64,000 nt of DNA from Aculops lycopersici (GCA_015350385.1 WNKI01000001.1:9665118-9729117); one strand, 5' to 3'. Positions 47,701 through 61,798 are shown, numbered from the stretch's first letter. Notes: generated from the letters alone by a model not told the origin. Program-made: numbers and translations.

Positions 47701-50652
47701 TCGTTGGCCTGGTAATCACTTGCTAGCTAGTCGGCCGGTTGATTGGCTTGCTTTCTGGCCTCGAGTCATTGAGGATCGAGGAGAGGGAAACGAGAAATCG
47801 ACAACTGCAACAAATCGCAGAGATCTAAATTAGTCTCGACGACGACGACTACGTAAAAAGATAGCAGGGAAGTGGAATGGAAACGACTGACCTGATGGCA
47901 GGCCGGCGGGGACGACTGATAAGCTGCTTGTGTTGCCATTAGCGCGCACTAAATTATGGTCACTGTAACGGGCTGGCTATTTGGTCGGCAGGTTGTCTTG
48001 TTGGCTAGTTAGTTGGTAGGTTGGGTTGTGAGAGTTGTGAGCAACGTGCCTCTGACGATGTGTTGACTGGCTCGTTCACTTAGCTGCTCGTCCAATGGCT
48101 AGACGGAATGATAATTCACACGCTTGCTGGTAGATGAGCTAAGCAAGAAAAAAGTTGAGCAGCCGAGAGTCCATTTGCTCTTTCAAATGGCCGTCTTTTT
48201 TCCTTCCTTTTACACCACTCAATCGACGCCAACAACGAGCCGTAACCAAATTTAAGGGCACCACCAACAGCAACGGCCACGACAATAATAATAATAATTC
48301 ATTTGTACTCTCGCTTCGTTGTTAGGGTGAGAGTAAAAATGGAAAGGAGCGCGGTAGAGAAGGAGAAAATCGTATGGCTAAAATTGGGGACCATCAAGCG
48401 AGCGGCCGGCTAGCTGGGTGAAAAGTTCAACGAGCGCCCACACCTGTTGATTTGCCACGGCCAAACACAATCGCGCGTTGAAAGCGCTAGCCAGTGCGCT
48501 AATGGTAATGCTAAGCAATAGATTTTCAGCGAGTCAATTGAGTTTCGCTAGTTCCTAGCTGGTTCCTAGTGTAACCCGACACTTTTTTGTTCGAGCAGCA
48601 AAGAGGTGGCCATGAAACTTGTGCAGTTTGTTCGGGATAAATGTGGCCGAATTTTTCAGCTTTCATCTCCTTCTCTCGATTCTACCAGCTAGTCGTTTCC
48701 TCTTTAAACGCGCCCAACCAACAAATTAGTCGAGAGGCAAAATTGAATTTTGAGAGATTGATCAAGATTTTTCTAGGATCAAAGAGAACAACAACAACAG
48801 GTTGCTACAGGTAAGTTGCTGGTTCAATGGCCAACACTGACACCAGGGCACAACACAACATAACAGCTAGCCTTTTGGTCGGTAATCACCAACCGATCTG
48901 ATCTCTGGTGATGCGATGTGCCGACAGTGTGATGCAGTCGAGAGGTTGGTTTGGTTGCGTCATCCCGTCTTGCTTGCGCGCGTTTTAGACGTGCTCTTTT
49001 CAACTCTCGCGATCTTTCCATCTCATGAGCCGACAGATTGTGTAAATGCAAGAGAGAACGACTCGCCTAAAGTTGGGTTAGTCAATCAATTATCAGCCAA
49101 CCAGATCAGCTGACCTCAATGTCCCACATTCTCTTTCTCTCTCCCTTTCTTTCAATTTTCCAATCCATTTTGCTTGGACATTCTCTGTTGAGTTTGGATC
49201 GGTTATTCTATTGAAAAATCAATGAACTTTCTCGCCCTATCATTGAAATTGCTGCTGGTTTTTGATGAATTTGAAACCAGCAAGCTGGAGTAGAAAGTTG
49301 GGTTGAAAAATCTGACCAACTTGTTAGGTCTAGTAATTCGAACAACGAATGCAACTCGTTAGTTCGTTCAGCAAAGTATCAAGACCAGTCTTTGAAGGCA
49401 AAAATTCCGCAGAAGAGAAGAGAAAATACCCTTAGATGGAAGAATAGCGAGGCGATGAGATCACGACTTTCGAGTTTGAGCGGAGAATTGCCACTTGTTG
49501 CTTCGGCACATCCGTGAATTCGTTGCTCTCTTGAGTTAGATTGCGGCGCGCGATTGGCGGGTCACGAACTTGCGGGCAATGTCACGGCTACCTCATCCTC
49601 GCTGTCGTGGATAGAGAAGCGAAGCAAGAGCTTGATTCTTTCTTGAAAAATCCAAATCGACGAAGCTTTTGTTGGTCGCATCCAAACTCAATTGCCTCCA
49701 CTGCTGACCTCAATCTTAGCACTTTGACATGGCATCTAAATTAGCGCTAACAAAGTCGTCCAGCCGAGCAATGCAATCTTTCCCCGATGAGCCAGCGAAT
49801 GGAGTTTTCCAAGGTCTCGCCGAAGTTTGTTGCTGTGCGTGTCCCTCGAGGCTCAATGAGCTTCCAGGTGATTTACTCCGTTACACTTTCAATCGCGATT
49901 ATCCGCTAACTTATGTGGTCGTCTTCGACTTTTTCCCATTCAACAAACCCTCAAAAGCTTACTTTGGTTTGGTTTGGTTAAATTTAAGGCATCAACCAAA
50001 GTGGCAGCTGAACAGGTAAACTGAAATCCTGCCTGCAAATGGGCGAAACTTTCCCTCACTTGGACAACCAACTCTCAGTGAAGTGAAGAGCCGAGAGATG
50101 GTTAAAACTTTTCTTCCGTTGTGTTCCGTTAATCGTTCGGCGGGATGAGAAACTAGCTTGAGGCACGCCACTGGACTACACTATCAACTATCTAGTCTCT
50201 GTGCCAACCAACCGACCAAACAACAGGTAGAGTTGAACTCAGGTAGCCACTTGACTTTGGCAGGTAAGTTTAGCTCACGAACATCAGCGAGTTGAGTGAA
50301 TGAATGACCAAGTGGCCGGCCAGCCAGTTGGTAAGAGACGATGACAAGTACATTGTGTTTGCGCTTAAACAAACAACAACTACCAGGACTAAGGACGAGT
50401 AGATGGCAATAAAAATTTCTCTCGCAATGGGAACCCAAATTTGCTGTTGCTGTGTAAATTCTGGGCTCGTTGTGTAACCGCGAGAATCTCCCTTGTCTTT
50501 TTGCGTTCTTGAGGTAGCGGTGGCAACAACAACAGGAACTGGCAACAATATAAAGTATAAGTTGATTTTTCAGTCGCCACTGCCGACAACCTATCGCTTT
50601 TGTCTCTCGAGCTCGCGAGTAGCAAGCTGAAGTTTTCAATTTGACCAAACTT

Positions 50653-50684
50653 TCGTCTCTCCTTCTCTCTCTCTCTCTCTCTCT
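50653..50684. repeat. (TC)n microsatellite
   Basis: CT units with one interruption. Comparable GA/TC tracts lie at 54511-54528 and 60115-60140. Confidence 0.85.
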
Positions 50685-53600
50685 GGATTCGAGAGTAAAG
50701 TCAAAGAAGATTCAACACGCCAAGACGAAGCAAACCAATGAGCTTCCTCTTTTTGGTTTCTCTTGGCAGCCACTTGTTGCCTCTGCAATTGTTCCCGCCA
50801 AATCGGCCGGTGTGTGTCTTCAGCAGACGAACTTGCAGCCAATAGCACGGAGACAAAAGTCTTCGTGTGTCGTTTGCGTGGACTTGTGTCAGCTTGATTC
50901 GCTAACTGTGGTCTGCGTGGCTGACCAGATAGCCTGCCGGCCAACCACTTGTTGCTCTGGAGCCCGTCTCCGTAAGTCTGCCGTGCAGCGGTAGCCGCAA
51001 GTTAAATGCAAAAAGTCAGCCGCTTGCCGCCAAGACCAAGAGGACGACCGCCGACCGCTGAGCTAATGAGTCGGCGGCGAGGCGAGAATTTAGCTTGGGG
51101 GAGGCGGAACCGACTGGCTAACTGAATGACTGACTGACTCGCCGGCGACTCTCGCTTCCAGAGACAAAACATGGACACGCTTGCGACGCGGACTAGGCTC
51201 GAGCGCCTGGTGCTCAGCTTAATTAGCTTTTGAGTGGAAAGTTCAGCAGGTGGCTGCGGTGTCCGTCTCTCTCCCTCCTTTTAGTTGCGGAGACTTGCTT
51301 TGCCACAGTTGCTCTTTTTGCATCTAGCTTGGCGCATCTCATGCACCTCAATACCAAATGGAGATGGGCACTTTTGATTGTCGCTATCACATCTTTCCAG
51401 TGACTGAGGCTGACCGATGGGATTGTTGAAGTTGTTGTTGAGTTTTCCAAGTTCCAACTCAAATATGCAACTGCCAGCTGGATGGTAACTGAGCAACCGA
51501 CAATAGTAATATCGAGACTAAAACGAGCAACAAGCAATTAGCATAAATCACCAAGTCAATGTTTCTGTTTTCGTTCCTCTGCGCTCATCAGCATTCAACA
51601 AATCTGTGCCTGAGATTGTCGCTGCAAGGTGCTTGACTTTCTTCTCTTCCTCCACACTTTTTCTCATGCGCAATCAATTGACTCAATCATTAGACTTGAT
51701 TGCGTCGGTCGGTCGGCGGGCCGAATGCGAATCGAGATGCGGAAACCATCGCAGGCCATCGGCAGCGAGTCATCAATTTGCCTCATTCAGGGAAGCCGCC
51801 GTTGAGTTGCGCTTGCGCTTGCCCTTTAGTGACCGAAGGGTTAATCGACGTTTATGCAAATTATTCCGATCGGCCAGTCGGTTGTTGCAAAGAGAGAAAG
51901 CGGATTCCTTCTTTCTCGCCATCTAAGCTTCGAATTTCTGAACATAATTCGTCCAAAATTTAGATCTTGGACAATCTTTATCGAGTTTAAATAAACAAAC
52001 AAGAGCAACTTGTAATCGAGAGGAAGAGGGGAGAGAAAGCCACAATGGCAGCTAAAGTAACAACAAACACAAAGTGCCGATCAACAGGTGGATTTTGTGC
52101 ACCACGCTACGACAAAGGCACAGTTACGTAATGAGCCGGCAACACAATTACACGATCGATGGGCACGTCGATTGTATGTAATGCGATAGCCTCCTGCTCT
52201 CGCTAACTCCATTCCACTAGCTTGTTTTCTCATTAACCTTCCTGGAAAACAGACTGCTCATTCCAGAAGCGGGACAGGCATTTTGTCGCTCGCTTTTCCT
52301 CCTTTTCCCGTCGCTGGTCGTTTTGTGTCGTAATAAAACAAACAAATTGGCCATGCAAACGAAGGCACGACCATAATTTTAAACAACATCACCAACTACC
52401 AACGACAACAGCATCAATTCAGCGACAATTTAGCAGCAACGTCCTCCAGTTTAGCTTCCTCTTCCGGCGGCGGCGGCGGCGAGTCCGGCGCCATCAAGGA
52501 AGGAAGCAGTAGAGGAAACGCGCAAATGAGCAACTGGGCGCGTTCAATAGCAGAGCGACATACTCAATAATCACCTTGGTCACTTTTGTTTATTGAGCTA
52601 GTTAGCTTGGATCGAGCTAAATGAGTTGAGATGCTCACGTCCGCAACTGGCCTTTGTTTTCTACCGCTCCAGGCAACGAAGACGACGGCGAGCCACCGAC
52701 TTGATTTGGCTGAGGCAGCCGAGCGAAAGACTCCCCCGCAAACGGAGAATAAATTAACGAACTGCGCGCGAGCTTAACATGCAGCCAGGTAACCATTCAG
52801 GTTAATTGATTTTGATCAGCCGAAGCTGCGCCACATTCAATTAGATTATCGAGCTTGATGATGCTGCTGGTGCTGCTTTCGCTGTAGCTGTTGACTGGCC
52901 ACTGGCGAATAGGAGAAATCATCGAATCAATCTATCAAGCTACCGAGGGAGCGAGGGGATGGGGAAGACTCGGCTGAGATTGCAAATAAAAGTCGATTAA
53001 TCATCGATTGCGAGAGAGTCCATTTCAGTTGGTTGCATCAACTCATGCGACCGGCAATAGTCTGCATCTATTAGCCGCCGCGTCGGTGGCCACGATGTCG
53101 GCGCCTCGCAGAAGTTGGCCGCCCGACGAGCGCACGAAGCGGGAGCTTATCAGTCGCGAATAGACAAGCGGTGGCTCCCACGCCGGCGGCCGAGAATCTC
53201 ACAGGTGGGCCAAAGTTTCGCTTCCCTTGACAGAGTAGATGTTTCAATGGACACAAAGTATAAGCGTTGATAAAAGTTGAGCGAGCATGCGATTGAATGA
53301 ACCAGCAGTACAAGTGGCTGGTAGTCAAATGAAACAGGTGGCCGGAAGGGAAAGTCACTGGAAAAATCATTCGACAGCTTAAAGGCGGCCACTAGACTTA
53401 GGTACTTCAATCTGATTTCCAGCTCTCAAATTCAAGAGTCGCAAATTATTGCCAGTCCGATGGATTTGCAGCCTTTTAGTCGAAAAGAAGCTTAAAGACA
53501 AAGAGAGTTTAAGGCAATTCCGCGTGGCCATCAATCAAGAGCAAATGACCAGCGAGTTAGCTCAACGAGTTCATGTTGCGCAATTCCAAGGCAACAAGTG

Positions 53601-56525
53601 GCCATGGCACGCGCCTGCTCGAAACTCTCTTTCTCAAGTGGGTAATTGAAATGTGTGCGCATAACTCGTTGCTTTCGATTGCCTTTTATCGGCTCCTCCG
53701 CCGAGATCTGGAGATGCAAAGTTTACTGTTGCCGTTGCTGCTCTTATCGACTGGCTACGGCCAAGAGCAAGTGCAACTAATTGCGGGAAGCTAGTCAAGT
53801 TTTGCTTTCTTTCTTCGTTGCCAGCCACAAGCTTAAACCGGTGGCCTGTTTAGTTCAGTCCAGTAGTTTAGCGAAAGGGAGCATCAAGCTGAATGGCCGA
53901 TAGCTTCGATTGCCAACAGATACTTCTTAGTTTCTAGTGTAAGCAAGCGGGACAGTTGTGAAACTAGCCGAAACCAGCCATCAAGTCGGTCGACTAGCCA
54001 AACGTACAAAGCCGACGACAGGAGGGAATCAATCGATCGATTTGATTCCGGCTCGCGAATGGAGAAAGTAAAGCCGAGCAATTAGTCCACCTCCTAGTCT
54101 CTGGTCAACCTTTCATCGGGCCGTCGCTCCTCTGGCTGCGACTAGAGTGGGCGCCACTCTCCGGGTTGCTCACTCTTGCTCAACCGAACCACCTGTTTTG
54201 TTTCCATCCTTCTACTGTATCTTTCCACTTATTTTCCATTGCGCCAAGCTTTTAATAACGTCTCTCGTTTCATCGGCAGGCAATCGACACACTCGAAACT
54301 TCGTGGCTAGTTTACACCCATCGCCAGCCAATCAATCACGTCCTCGAGTCAGCTGGTTTTCTGGCTCAATCCATCCACTCTTCTTCTCGTTTTGCTCTGT
54401 TCTCGGCGACAAGGTTTCCGGAAATCGCACTCGTTGCGCTAACCGCTCGCCTGCCTGGAGCAAGAGGAAACAATAGACTTTGGTAGAAAAGCAGACAAAC
54501 ACACAAAGAACAGAGAGAGAGAGAGAGATCAACAAGTGGCCAGGCTGTCTGGGCTAAACAAGCGACGAGAGGAGAGGCAAAATCGTTGTGCTTATTCCAT
54601 TCAACCAACTGACCAGCCGCAAGTTTATGTTTTCTCTTGTCGCTTGCCTTTTGGCTTCCGTTGTCGTCGGCAACAGAAGCAAAGCGAAGGAGGGGAAAAC
54701 AAGACCGCAGAACTCGACTAGAGTTTATTTGGAATTGTTTGTTTGCAATTCCTGCCATCAGTCGCCTTTAGTTTCGGTTGCTGTTGATGTTTTGTTGCGT
54801 CGGCTGCTACTGTTGTTATCAAAACAACAACAACAACAAAAACAGGGACACGGAATCAAGTCGGCTATTGAGCAGAATTAATTGCCACTTGTTGCTTCCG
54901 TCGTTTGGTCTCAAGCGTGGCTCTCGCCACAAACACTCGCCCTTCTCGCCGACCGGAGACGCGATGCGCTCCCGCGACTTGAACGACGACTTTCCCCTCG
55001 ATTGAGTCGCCGTTTTACTTCCCGTTTGCCGCTTACTTAGTGGCAGAGGGCGAAGGCTAATTGTACTTGTGGCCGCCAAATTCAGTTGGCGGCCGTCAAA
55101 TGAAGAGTAACTAAGCAACCGTTTTATTGAGTTTAAATTCTAGTATTGTAACATCACAATAAATGACTACAACTGACCACTGAAGTGATTGGACTTTGAT
55201 GTCTCAAATCCTTGAGACTCCAATGAGAGAGATGGAGAAAATAACGGAACCAGGAAGACTCGATAGATAAGATTTGAATCTCGCCGAGCGCTCAGGTGAC
55301 GGGCCAAGTTTTTGCCAGGTAAAAGCTAACCCGCGGGAATCTAAGCAACCGGAGTCGCCCGAAGGCTCGCCAGTTGAAGTTGGCCAGTTTAGTCGTATCT
55401 CTGGGCTAAAATCTGCTGCGGGCGCCATATGGACACTCGCCACTTTTCCACTATCTCGTCCACCAAACGTCGACATCTTGATTGAGTTACTCGAGGAGAC
55501 CAACCGAATCAAACTAAACTAAACTGAACTCGGCTCACCACCACCAACAATAATAACAGCAGCCAACCCCTTGAGTCAGTCTCATTATCTCCATTTCTCT
55601 CTACATCTCAGCGGCTTAGCGCCTCGCGACTCGAGATGCGTCCGCTTAGATTTGGGCGGCGGAAATTAACCTGACGAGCTGAGCGGAAAGGTCTTAGCTG
55701 CGAGGAGAATGAGGAGAAGAAAGTGACCAGCAAGTAAACTTGGCCAACTTGACGCCACTTAGTTTCGCTCAAATTTCACGCCAATAAGACGCCAGCTAGA
55801 TGACTGGCCAACTGGAGAGTTGGACGACCGGCCGGCGGACCAGCAAAGGAGATGTGAGAGAACGATGGTGACGCAAAGAAATGAATGAGAGCCGTCGGGG
55901 AGAATACAATGAGAATTAGCGGAAGGAGTAAAGCCAACAGCAGCGGCAGCAGCAACAACAACAACAACTGCAGCTACAGGTACATCGATGGCAACCAACT
56001 GAGAGGATGGCCAACGTAAGCATTTAGTCTTGGTGGCTAAAGTCCAATCTAAATGAGCGACTCGCCACACAACCGAGGTTCAGGTTGCAGATGAGATTAA
56101 GAGGCGATTTAAATTGGAGCTTTCGCTTTCATCGCTCGACGTTGCGCTTTTGTGTTGCCGGTTAACTTACTAAAGGGGGAAATTTGATGCGGCAAATTTC
56201 GGCACACACGACGAGCAAGTGTGTTGCGCGACAAGAGTTGAGTCAACTCGAAAAGGTAAAAGTTTCCAAAAGTTATTCAAGTGTTGATTGGACGTCGGCG
56301 GCAACTTGAGGGAGCCAAGAGGTGTGCACGCCACTTGAATTTGCTGCGTACCATCAGTCTGATTATCTATCCCTGTAACACGCGTTCAGGTCAGCGCACG
56401 TCAAGAGGCAACCATTTGGCCATTTGATTGGCCCAATTCAAACTCCAACAACTTCAACAGCAATTGAAAGGCTGAACATGTAGTGAAGACAGCTCGCTAA
56501 TTTGTAGCAGGTAAAGTCAAGTGAG

Positions 56526-56636
56526 CAACAAGTGGTGGCCATACTTCCTGTTGCCACTCGCTCGTTATGGTCTTCGGAGTTGTCTAGTCAACAAGTGGCC
56601 AGCACAACGGTAGAGTCAACAGACGGCCACTTGTTG
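56526..56636. promoter_or_regulatory. Cluster of three CAACAAGTGG motifs
   Basis: Exact 10-mers at 56526-56535 (+), 56589-56598 (+) and 56627-56636 (-). It is the densest cluster seen in the window apart from the inverted pair at 57870. Confidence 0.4.
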
Positions 56637-57869
56637 TTGTTGTTGTTGTTGCTGAGCAAAAGTTTGATGCATTTGCATAAGATTCTTTCGCTCATGAAAA
56701 TGGACAAAAAATTGCACGACTTTCATTGCATTTCCACCGAAGCGACAGGGTCTAACAACCGAAGCAAGACACAATGATTCGAGGTGAACTATGGCTTCAA
56801 TAACACCGACGACGCCGACGAGCCAAAAAGTCGAGCCTCTTCAACGTGATCCACTTTGCCTTTCTGGTAAACCGTTGTCGTCGTCTTCCATTTTGAACAC
56901 CATTTTAATGGTCTCCTCTTCCTCCTCGTTCTTGAGGAGGAAGAGGACGAAAGCGAAAGCGAAAGTTTGCATATCCTTCGACGACGAAACGAAGAGACCG
57001 ACGACAACAAGTGGCGACTTCCGTTATTGTCAGCCAGTTAGCTGGACAACGTCGGCATCTGAGCAAAAGTATCGTTAAGTTGCGTTCATTTTCTCATTGG
57101 TTTTAGTGGCTGCAGCAATGGAACGTTAAAAATACTCGCCAGTTTCTCACGAATTGACTATGAAATATTGTAAAGTCGTCATGGTAGGCACAAAGTCGCA
57201 AGTTTTGCCCTTAGCTTTGCTAGACTCTCGCTTCCTTCAATGCAAAATTAAATGCAAAATAAAATACTGGAGGAACAAATGCACATTTATCACCTTGAGC
57301 GCGGAAGCTGAGCCAGCGAGAAAGCTCGCCTGTTGCCGAGATTCCAGAATTCATTTATTCATTTGGTAAAAGTGCGATGGCAATTAGCAGGGAGACGAAT
57401 GCAACTGCAAAAGGGGAAAAAGAAGAGGAGGAAAGTTTAAGATTCTTTTTGCAGTTATTTTGCAAATTTTTTCTATGCCCGTCGTCCTCGTCTGATTACG
57501 TTGTCAGCTGACAAGCTCATTGAGTTGAACATTTTTGACTGACGAAGACGACTGCGGCCACAACGACTAAAACCAAGGAGATGATTAGACTTAAGGTCGA
57601 AACTCTCGGTAAGATTAGTGGTCCTTTTGGTTTGCCACTACTACTGCCACTAGTGGTTTGCGTTGGCTTTGCTCATCAGGTGGCCAAAAAGGTAGAAGCT
57701 GCGTTTGTAATTTGTATAAGTAAATTTATCTGAGTGAGAGTTGGACACTCGGCAGGCTAACAGATTGACAAAAATAACAATCTCCTCGAGCGCAAAACCG
57801 CAGAGTAGAGACAGAAAACTAGCTGCAAACTAGTGTAATAGCAAGCGAGTAGAAGAAGGGCCAACCACT

Positions 57870-57892
57870 CAACAAGTGGCGACCACTTGTTG
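57870..57892. promoter_or_regulatory. Perfect inverted pair of the CAACAAGTGG motif
   Basis: CAACAAGTGG, a 3-bp spacer (CGA), then CCACTTGTTG. A palindromic arrangement like this is what a dimeric binding site would look like. Confidence 0.4.
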
Positions 57893-58246
57893 GATTCTTG
57901 ATACACGCTTGCGCTTGAGCTTGGTCTTGGTCTTGGCAGCAAAACGCTTGCGCTTTTCCAAGACCAGAGTTTAGTCATATCAATTTGAATTGGATTTGGA
58001 AACTGTGAGATCGGAAGAGAGCTGCGAACTTGGAATGCATCTTGGCTTCTTCGCTTTGTAACTGTTTAGTTAGTTGGTTGGCTAGTTAGTTAGTTTTGGT
58101 TAGCCAGTTTGCTTACCGACACAAAAGCTATTCGCCAATCTAAACCAAGAATCTCAGGCTTCAGACCAAAAGGGAAAAAGTTTGGATTAACCAGCGAGAG
58201 CGTGTAAGTGGCACATCTATCACTCTTGCTGTCGGTCTAGAGGGCA

Positions 58247-58289
58247 CAAGGCAGAGTCTAAGGCGAGTTTCGTCTTAGACTCTGCCTTG
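58247..58289. repeat. Perfect 16-bp inverted repeat (hairpin)
   Basis: Left arm CAAGGCAGAGTCTAAG (58247-58262) and its exact complement CTTAGACTCTGCCTTG (58274-58289). In RNA the stem extends inward by three pairs, one of them G-U, to 19 bp with a 5-nt loop. It is not embedded in a larger repeat. Confidence 0.85.
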
Positions 58290-59311
58290 CGAGTTGCAAA
58301 TCAAGCTGGGGGATAGAAAAACACAACGACCAACTGGCCGCTTGTCTGTGAGCCTCTCGTCGTCGTGTACTAAGACCATCAATCGACGACCGACGGGCGC
58401 CACTTTAGATGGACGCGCTCGCGCTAGCGCGCCAATTTGATATGGCGGCCCACTTGATGCCCAAACTTTTCTACCACTTTACCTGCCTGCCTGCCCCCTC
58501 AACTGAGACCATAGCTAACCGAAGAAGACGGTCGCACTTCTAGTTTCGGTGGTCAGGTCTTGGCATTCGAGTCATTGGAGCTCGGTCTTGGTCTTAAAAT
58601 TGCAACGCGTCGTCTTTGCCATTTGGTCAGCAGACTCATGGTTGATTTGTGTGAAGCTCGCCGAGCTGGACTGAGCTGCGCCAAGTATTAGTGCCACTCA
58701 ATCTTACTTTTGGGTTTATTTTGTCTTGGAGAGAGCTGAGACAGAAAACTAAGTAACTAAACTGGCCAGCTGATACTCGAGCTACTGGAAATCAATTTCG
58801 CGTTGCAAACCAAAGGAGAGGCACACAAATTACACTCGAAGATTGCGATGGAAATTGTCGCCTGTGTGACCTTGCCAGTCATTTGGTATCGAAATTGCTC
58901 GGTTTGGTGGAGGAGGGAAACGAAGAAAACAGGAGCCACTAAATGGGCCGCAAATTTGCAACCTCCCGAGCCAATAACCGATCGGCGCTACACCTACACC
59001 AAGTCCATTGACTCCTGCTGCTCCCAAGTCCTCGCCGCCACCGCCAGCGACACCTTGAACTTTACCTGTCTTCTGCCGCCACCTGATCGAGGTGCGACGC
59101 ATCGTCTGTTGAGATCCAAAACTTCAAAGTCGACAGGCTAACTTTAAGTTGCGATTTCCTGCGCTCCTGTTTCCAACAAGCTAACTCAAAATCTAACTTT
59201 GAGAGAAACAGGAGCGAGTCGCCGATTGTCGCCAGCTTGGCCATTTGCTAGCCACAGGTAGTGTGTTCAATCAAGCGAAACCGAGCGGCCAGCATTGGCA
59301 ACTCTGTGCCG

Positions 59312-59361
59312 ACAACAACAACGACGACGACGACAACAACAACAACACCACCAACAACACC
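59312..59361. repeat. ACA/ACG trinucleotide microsatellite
   Basis: Tandem CAA and CGA units passing into ACC/AAC. It produces Thr- and Asn-run open frames that are not genes. Confidence 0.85.
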
Positions 59362-60114
59362 ACTACGATTGGAGCAAGAATGCAAAGACCAATCCGGCTC
59401 TCAACGCGAACTCGTCTCTCAGGTGCAGGTGCGTGAGCTACATGACGTTCCAGTTCGACACAAAGAATGAGCAACTTACTGGCCATCGAGTTGTAACAAT
59501 GGCCAAAACTTTTAGTTCCTCCCGGTGACTTGCGGTCAGCTCGAGGTTCTCTTGTGTCTGAGGGACGAAACGAATGTAGTGTAAGCTAAAAGCAGCGGCC
59601 TGTTGCTGGAAACTTCAACTTGCCATCGAAATTAATGCAGGCTTTTCTCGATTCTATTTTGTAATTTTCATGACGAAATTAAATTGAACAGTAGAAGTTT
59701 CCGGTTTTCTGGACATAGTATTATTTGAGATATCGTAAAGAAGAACAGTTGGCGAGAGACTTACCTTGTCGCTCGAATCTTATTTGATTGAGTTCATTTT
59801 GTCTGACTCTGACTTGTAAAGTGTTGGTTTTCTATGTTGATATCGGTGCAAGTTATTTATCAAGAATCTTGCAAATCTTCGTTCAATAATCTTGCTATAT
59901 TCTAAAATCCCGAGTTCAGGCATTCGACTTGGAGTCCCTAGTTTCTGTCTTGGTATTTGGTTGGTGACTGACTTGCAATCACTGCGTTTGAAGTCAACTG
60001 CGGACAGTTTTGATCAGCTTCTGTTGCTCTTTTGCTCAATGCGCGTGCTACTGTCGCATCTTGGCGCGTGAACACACGAAGCTCGCCGGCAATACTGACC
60101 ACCAAACTCAAGAT

Positions 60115-60115
60115 G

Positions 60116-60140
<25 letters not shown>
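60115..60140. repeat. (TC)13 microsatellite
   Basis: Uninterrupted TC units. Confidence 0.85.
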
Positions 60141-60146
<6 letters not shown>

Positions 60147-61798
60147 CCTCGGTTTGCTGGTGGCGAGTTACCTGTTGAGAGCGCATGCGCACTTGAGCCA
60201 CTGGCCGAGAGTTCCCGTTACGCAATGCTCTCGATACCGGTAGTGGCGCCACCTGTTTCTCAAGCATGGTAACTAAGTTTTGATCTCAAGCTGCCGTCGG
60301 CTTGGGAATGGGTAGGCGCAACAAGTGTCTAATTCTCATGATTTATTAGAAATTGAAAAGAAGTGGCTGACCACTTCACTTTACTTCATTCCACCTCATC
60401 AATGCGCTCAATCGCCCATTCGATTGGCTGGACTTTTGTGTTCAATCGGTGAGATTCACGCAAAGTTTAGAGGCAGTAGCAGCAACAGGAGGGCAAATCA
60501 ACTTGGAGCAAAAGGTGAGATCCATAACTCTGATGCGATTTTCAACAGCAAACAAGACAGACCTGGCCACTTGTTGATGTTGATTGTGTTTCGTGTGTGC
60601 AATATGATTCCTTTCAAGTGGCGGTCAACAAAATCCAGAGGAATCTCATCACCATCCATTCAGTTTGACGTTGAATAGGCAATTTGTTTTCGTTTGTTCG
60701 TCGGCCACCATTCAACCATTGGATAGCGACGAGGCGACTGGCGAGACGATTAAACAGGCGGATGGTTAGTTCAAGCCAAACTTAAACTTTGACTTTAACT
60801 GGCCATCGATTCCAAGGTCAGCCATTCAATTCCTTGCCCACTGGTGCTCTTTTGGTTTAAATACACTCCTTTTCGTGTTCCATTATCTTCTCTGGTTGCA
60901 GATCGAATTTTAATTTGGCGCAAACAACACTTTTATCCTCGAAAAGGTTTAACAAGGAACTTTACCGGCGTCGGCGCGACACACACTTACACACTCGAGG
61001 CAAATGAGCGCAAATGAGTATTCTTCAATCTGGAGGATGAAGAAAGAAAAATCAAAAGAGCACTTGGATGCGAAGCTCAAGGCAACAGGTGGAGGCGGCG
61101 GCGGCGGCGGTGACCAACGCAGCGAGTGAATCCTTTTGTTTGTTATTTTAAATGCAGCGCAATCAACTCGCTCCGAGACCTAAATGAGCGTTCAAGTTCG
61201 AGTTCTTTTCCTTTTGCCATCTCGAGTCCGCCGGCCAGTCCAATCCAAATGGCCAACTATTTTGAATGGCCAGTTGGGCAGGTGGAGTTGATTGGTGGTG
61301 CGCCGTAGTTGCAAGCTAGACGTAACGAGCCTACAACTGGAGATTGGAGTCGGCCAACAGAACGGAAAGTTTATGGCTCGCGACTTTGGGGTTTTATGAC
61401 GAGCCGAGTCTTTTTGCTCGCTCGCTCGCTCGACGTTTTGTGGTCGAGTCATAACAGCGACTGTCAGCTGACTCCGGGGACGATAATGACGCTAACGAAT
61501 GGCTGCAAAGTTTGACGAGCAAGCGGCGAGAGAGTTTCACTCTTTCGTTAGCGTGGTTGTCGAGTGGAGCAAGAGAAATTGGAAAGTACATTTGCTTCAT
61601 GTTCAGCTCAAACTTATCTTGCTGCTGTTGCTGCTGCTGCTTCCATTGCAACTAATGCAACTTCGGCCGAAGTAAACGAGCGAACGCAACTGAGCGCTTC
61701 CACTCATTTGCATATTGATCCCGTGGACAAGCGGAGGAGGCCGCAACGCTTAGCTTTCGAGTTATTTGGGTCACCTGCTGCAGTGTGTGCATGCAGGT

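Noticed and set aside
54588..54881. A plus-strand frame containing a signal-peptide-like stretch (MFSLVACLLASVVV).
   Set aside because: The rest is low-information sequence ending in an AAC repeat, with no domain or convincing splice sites.
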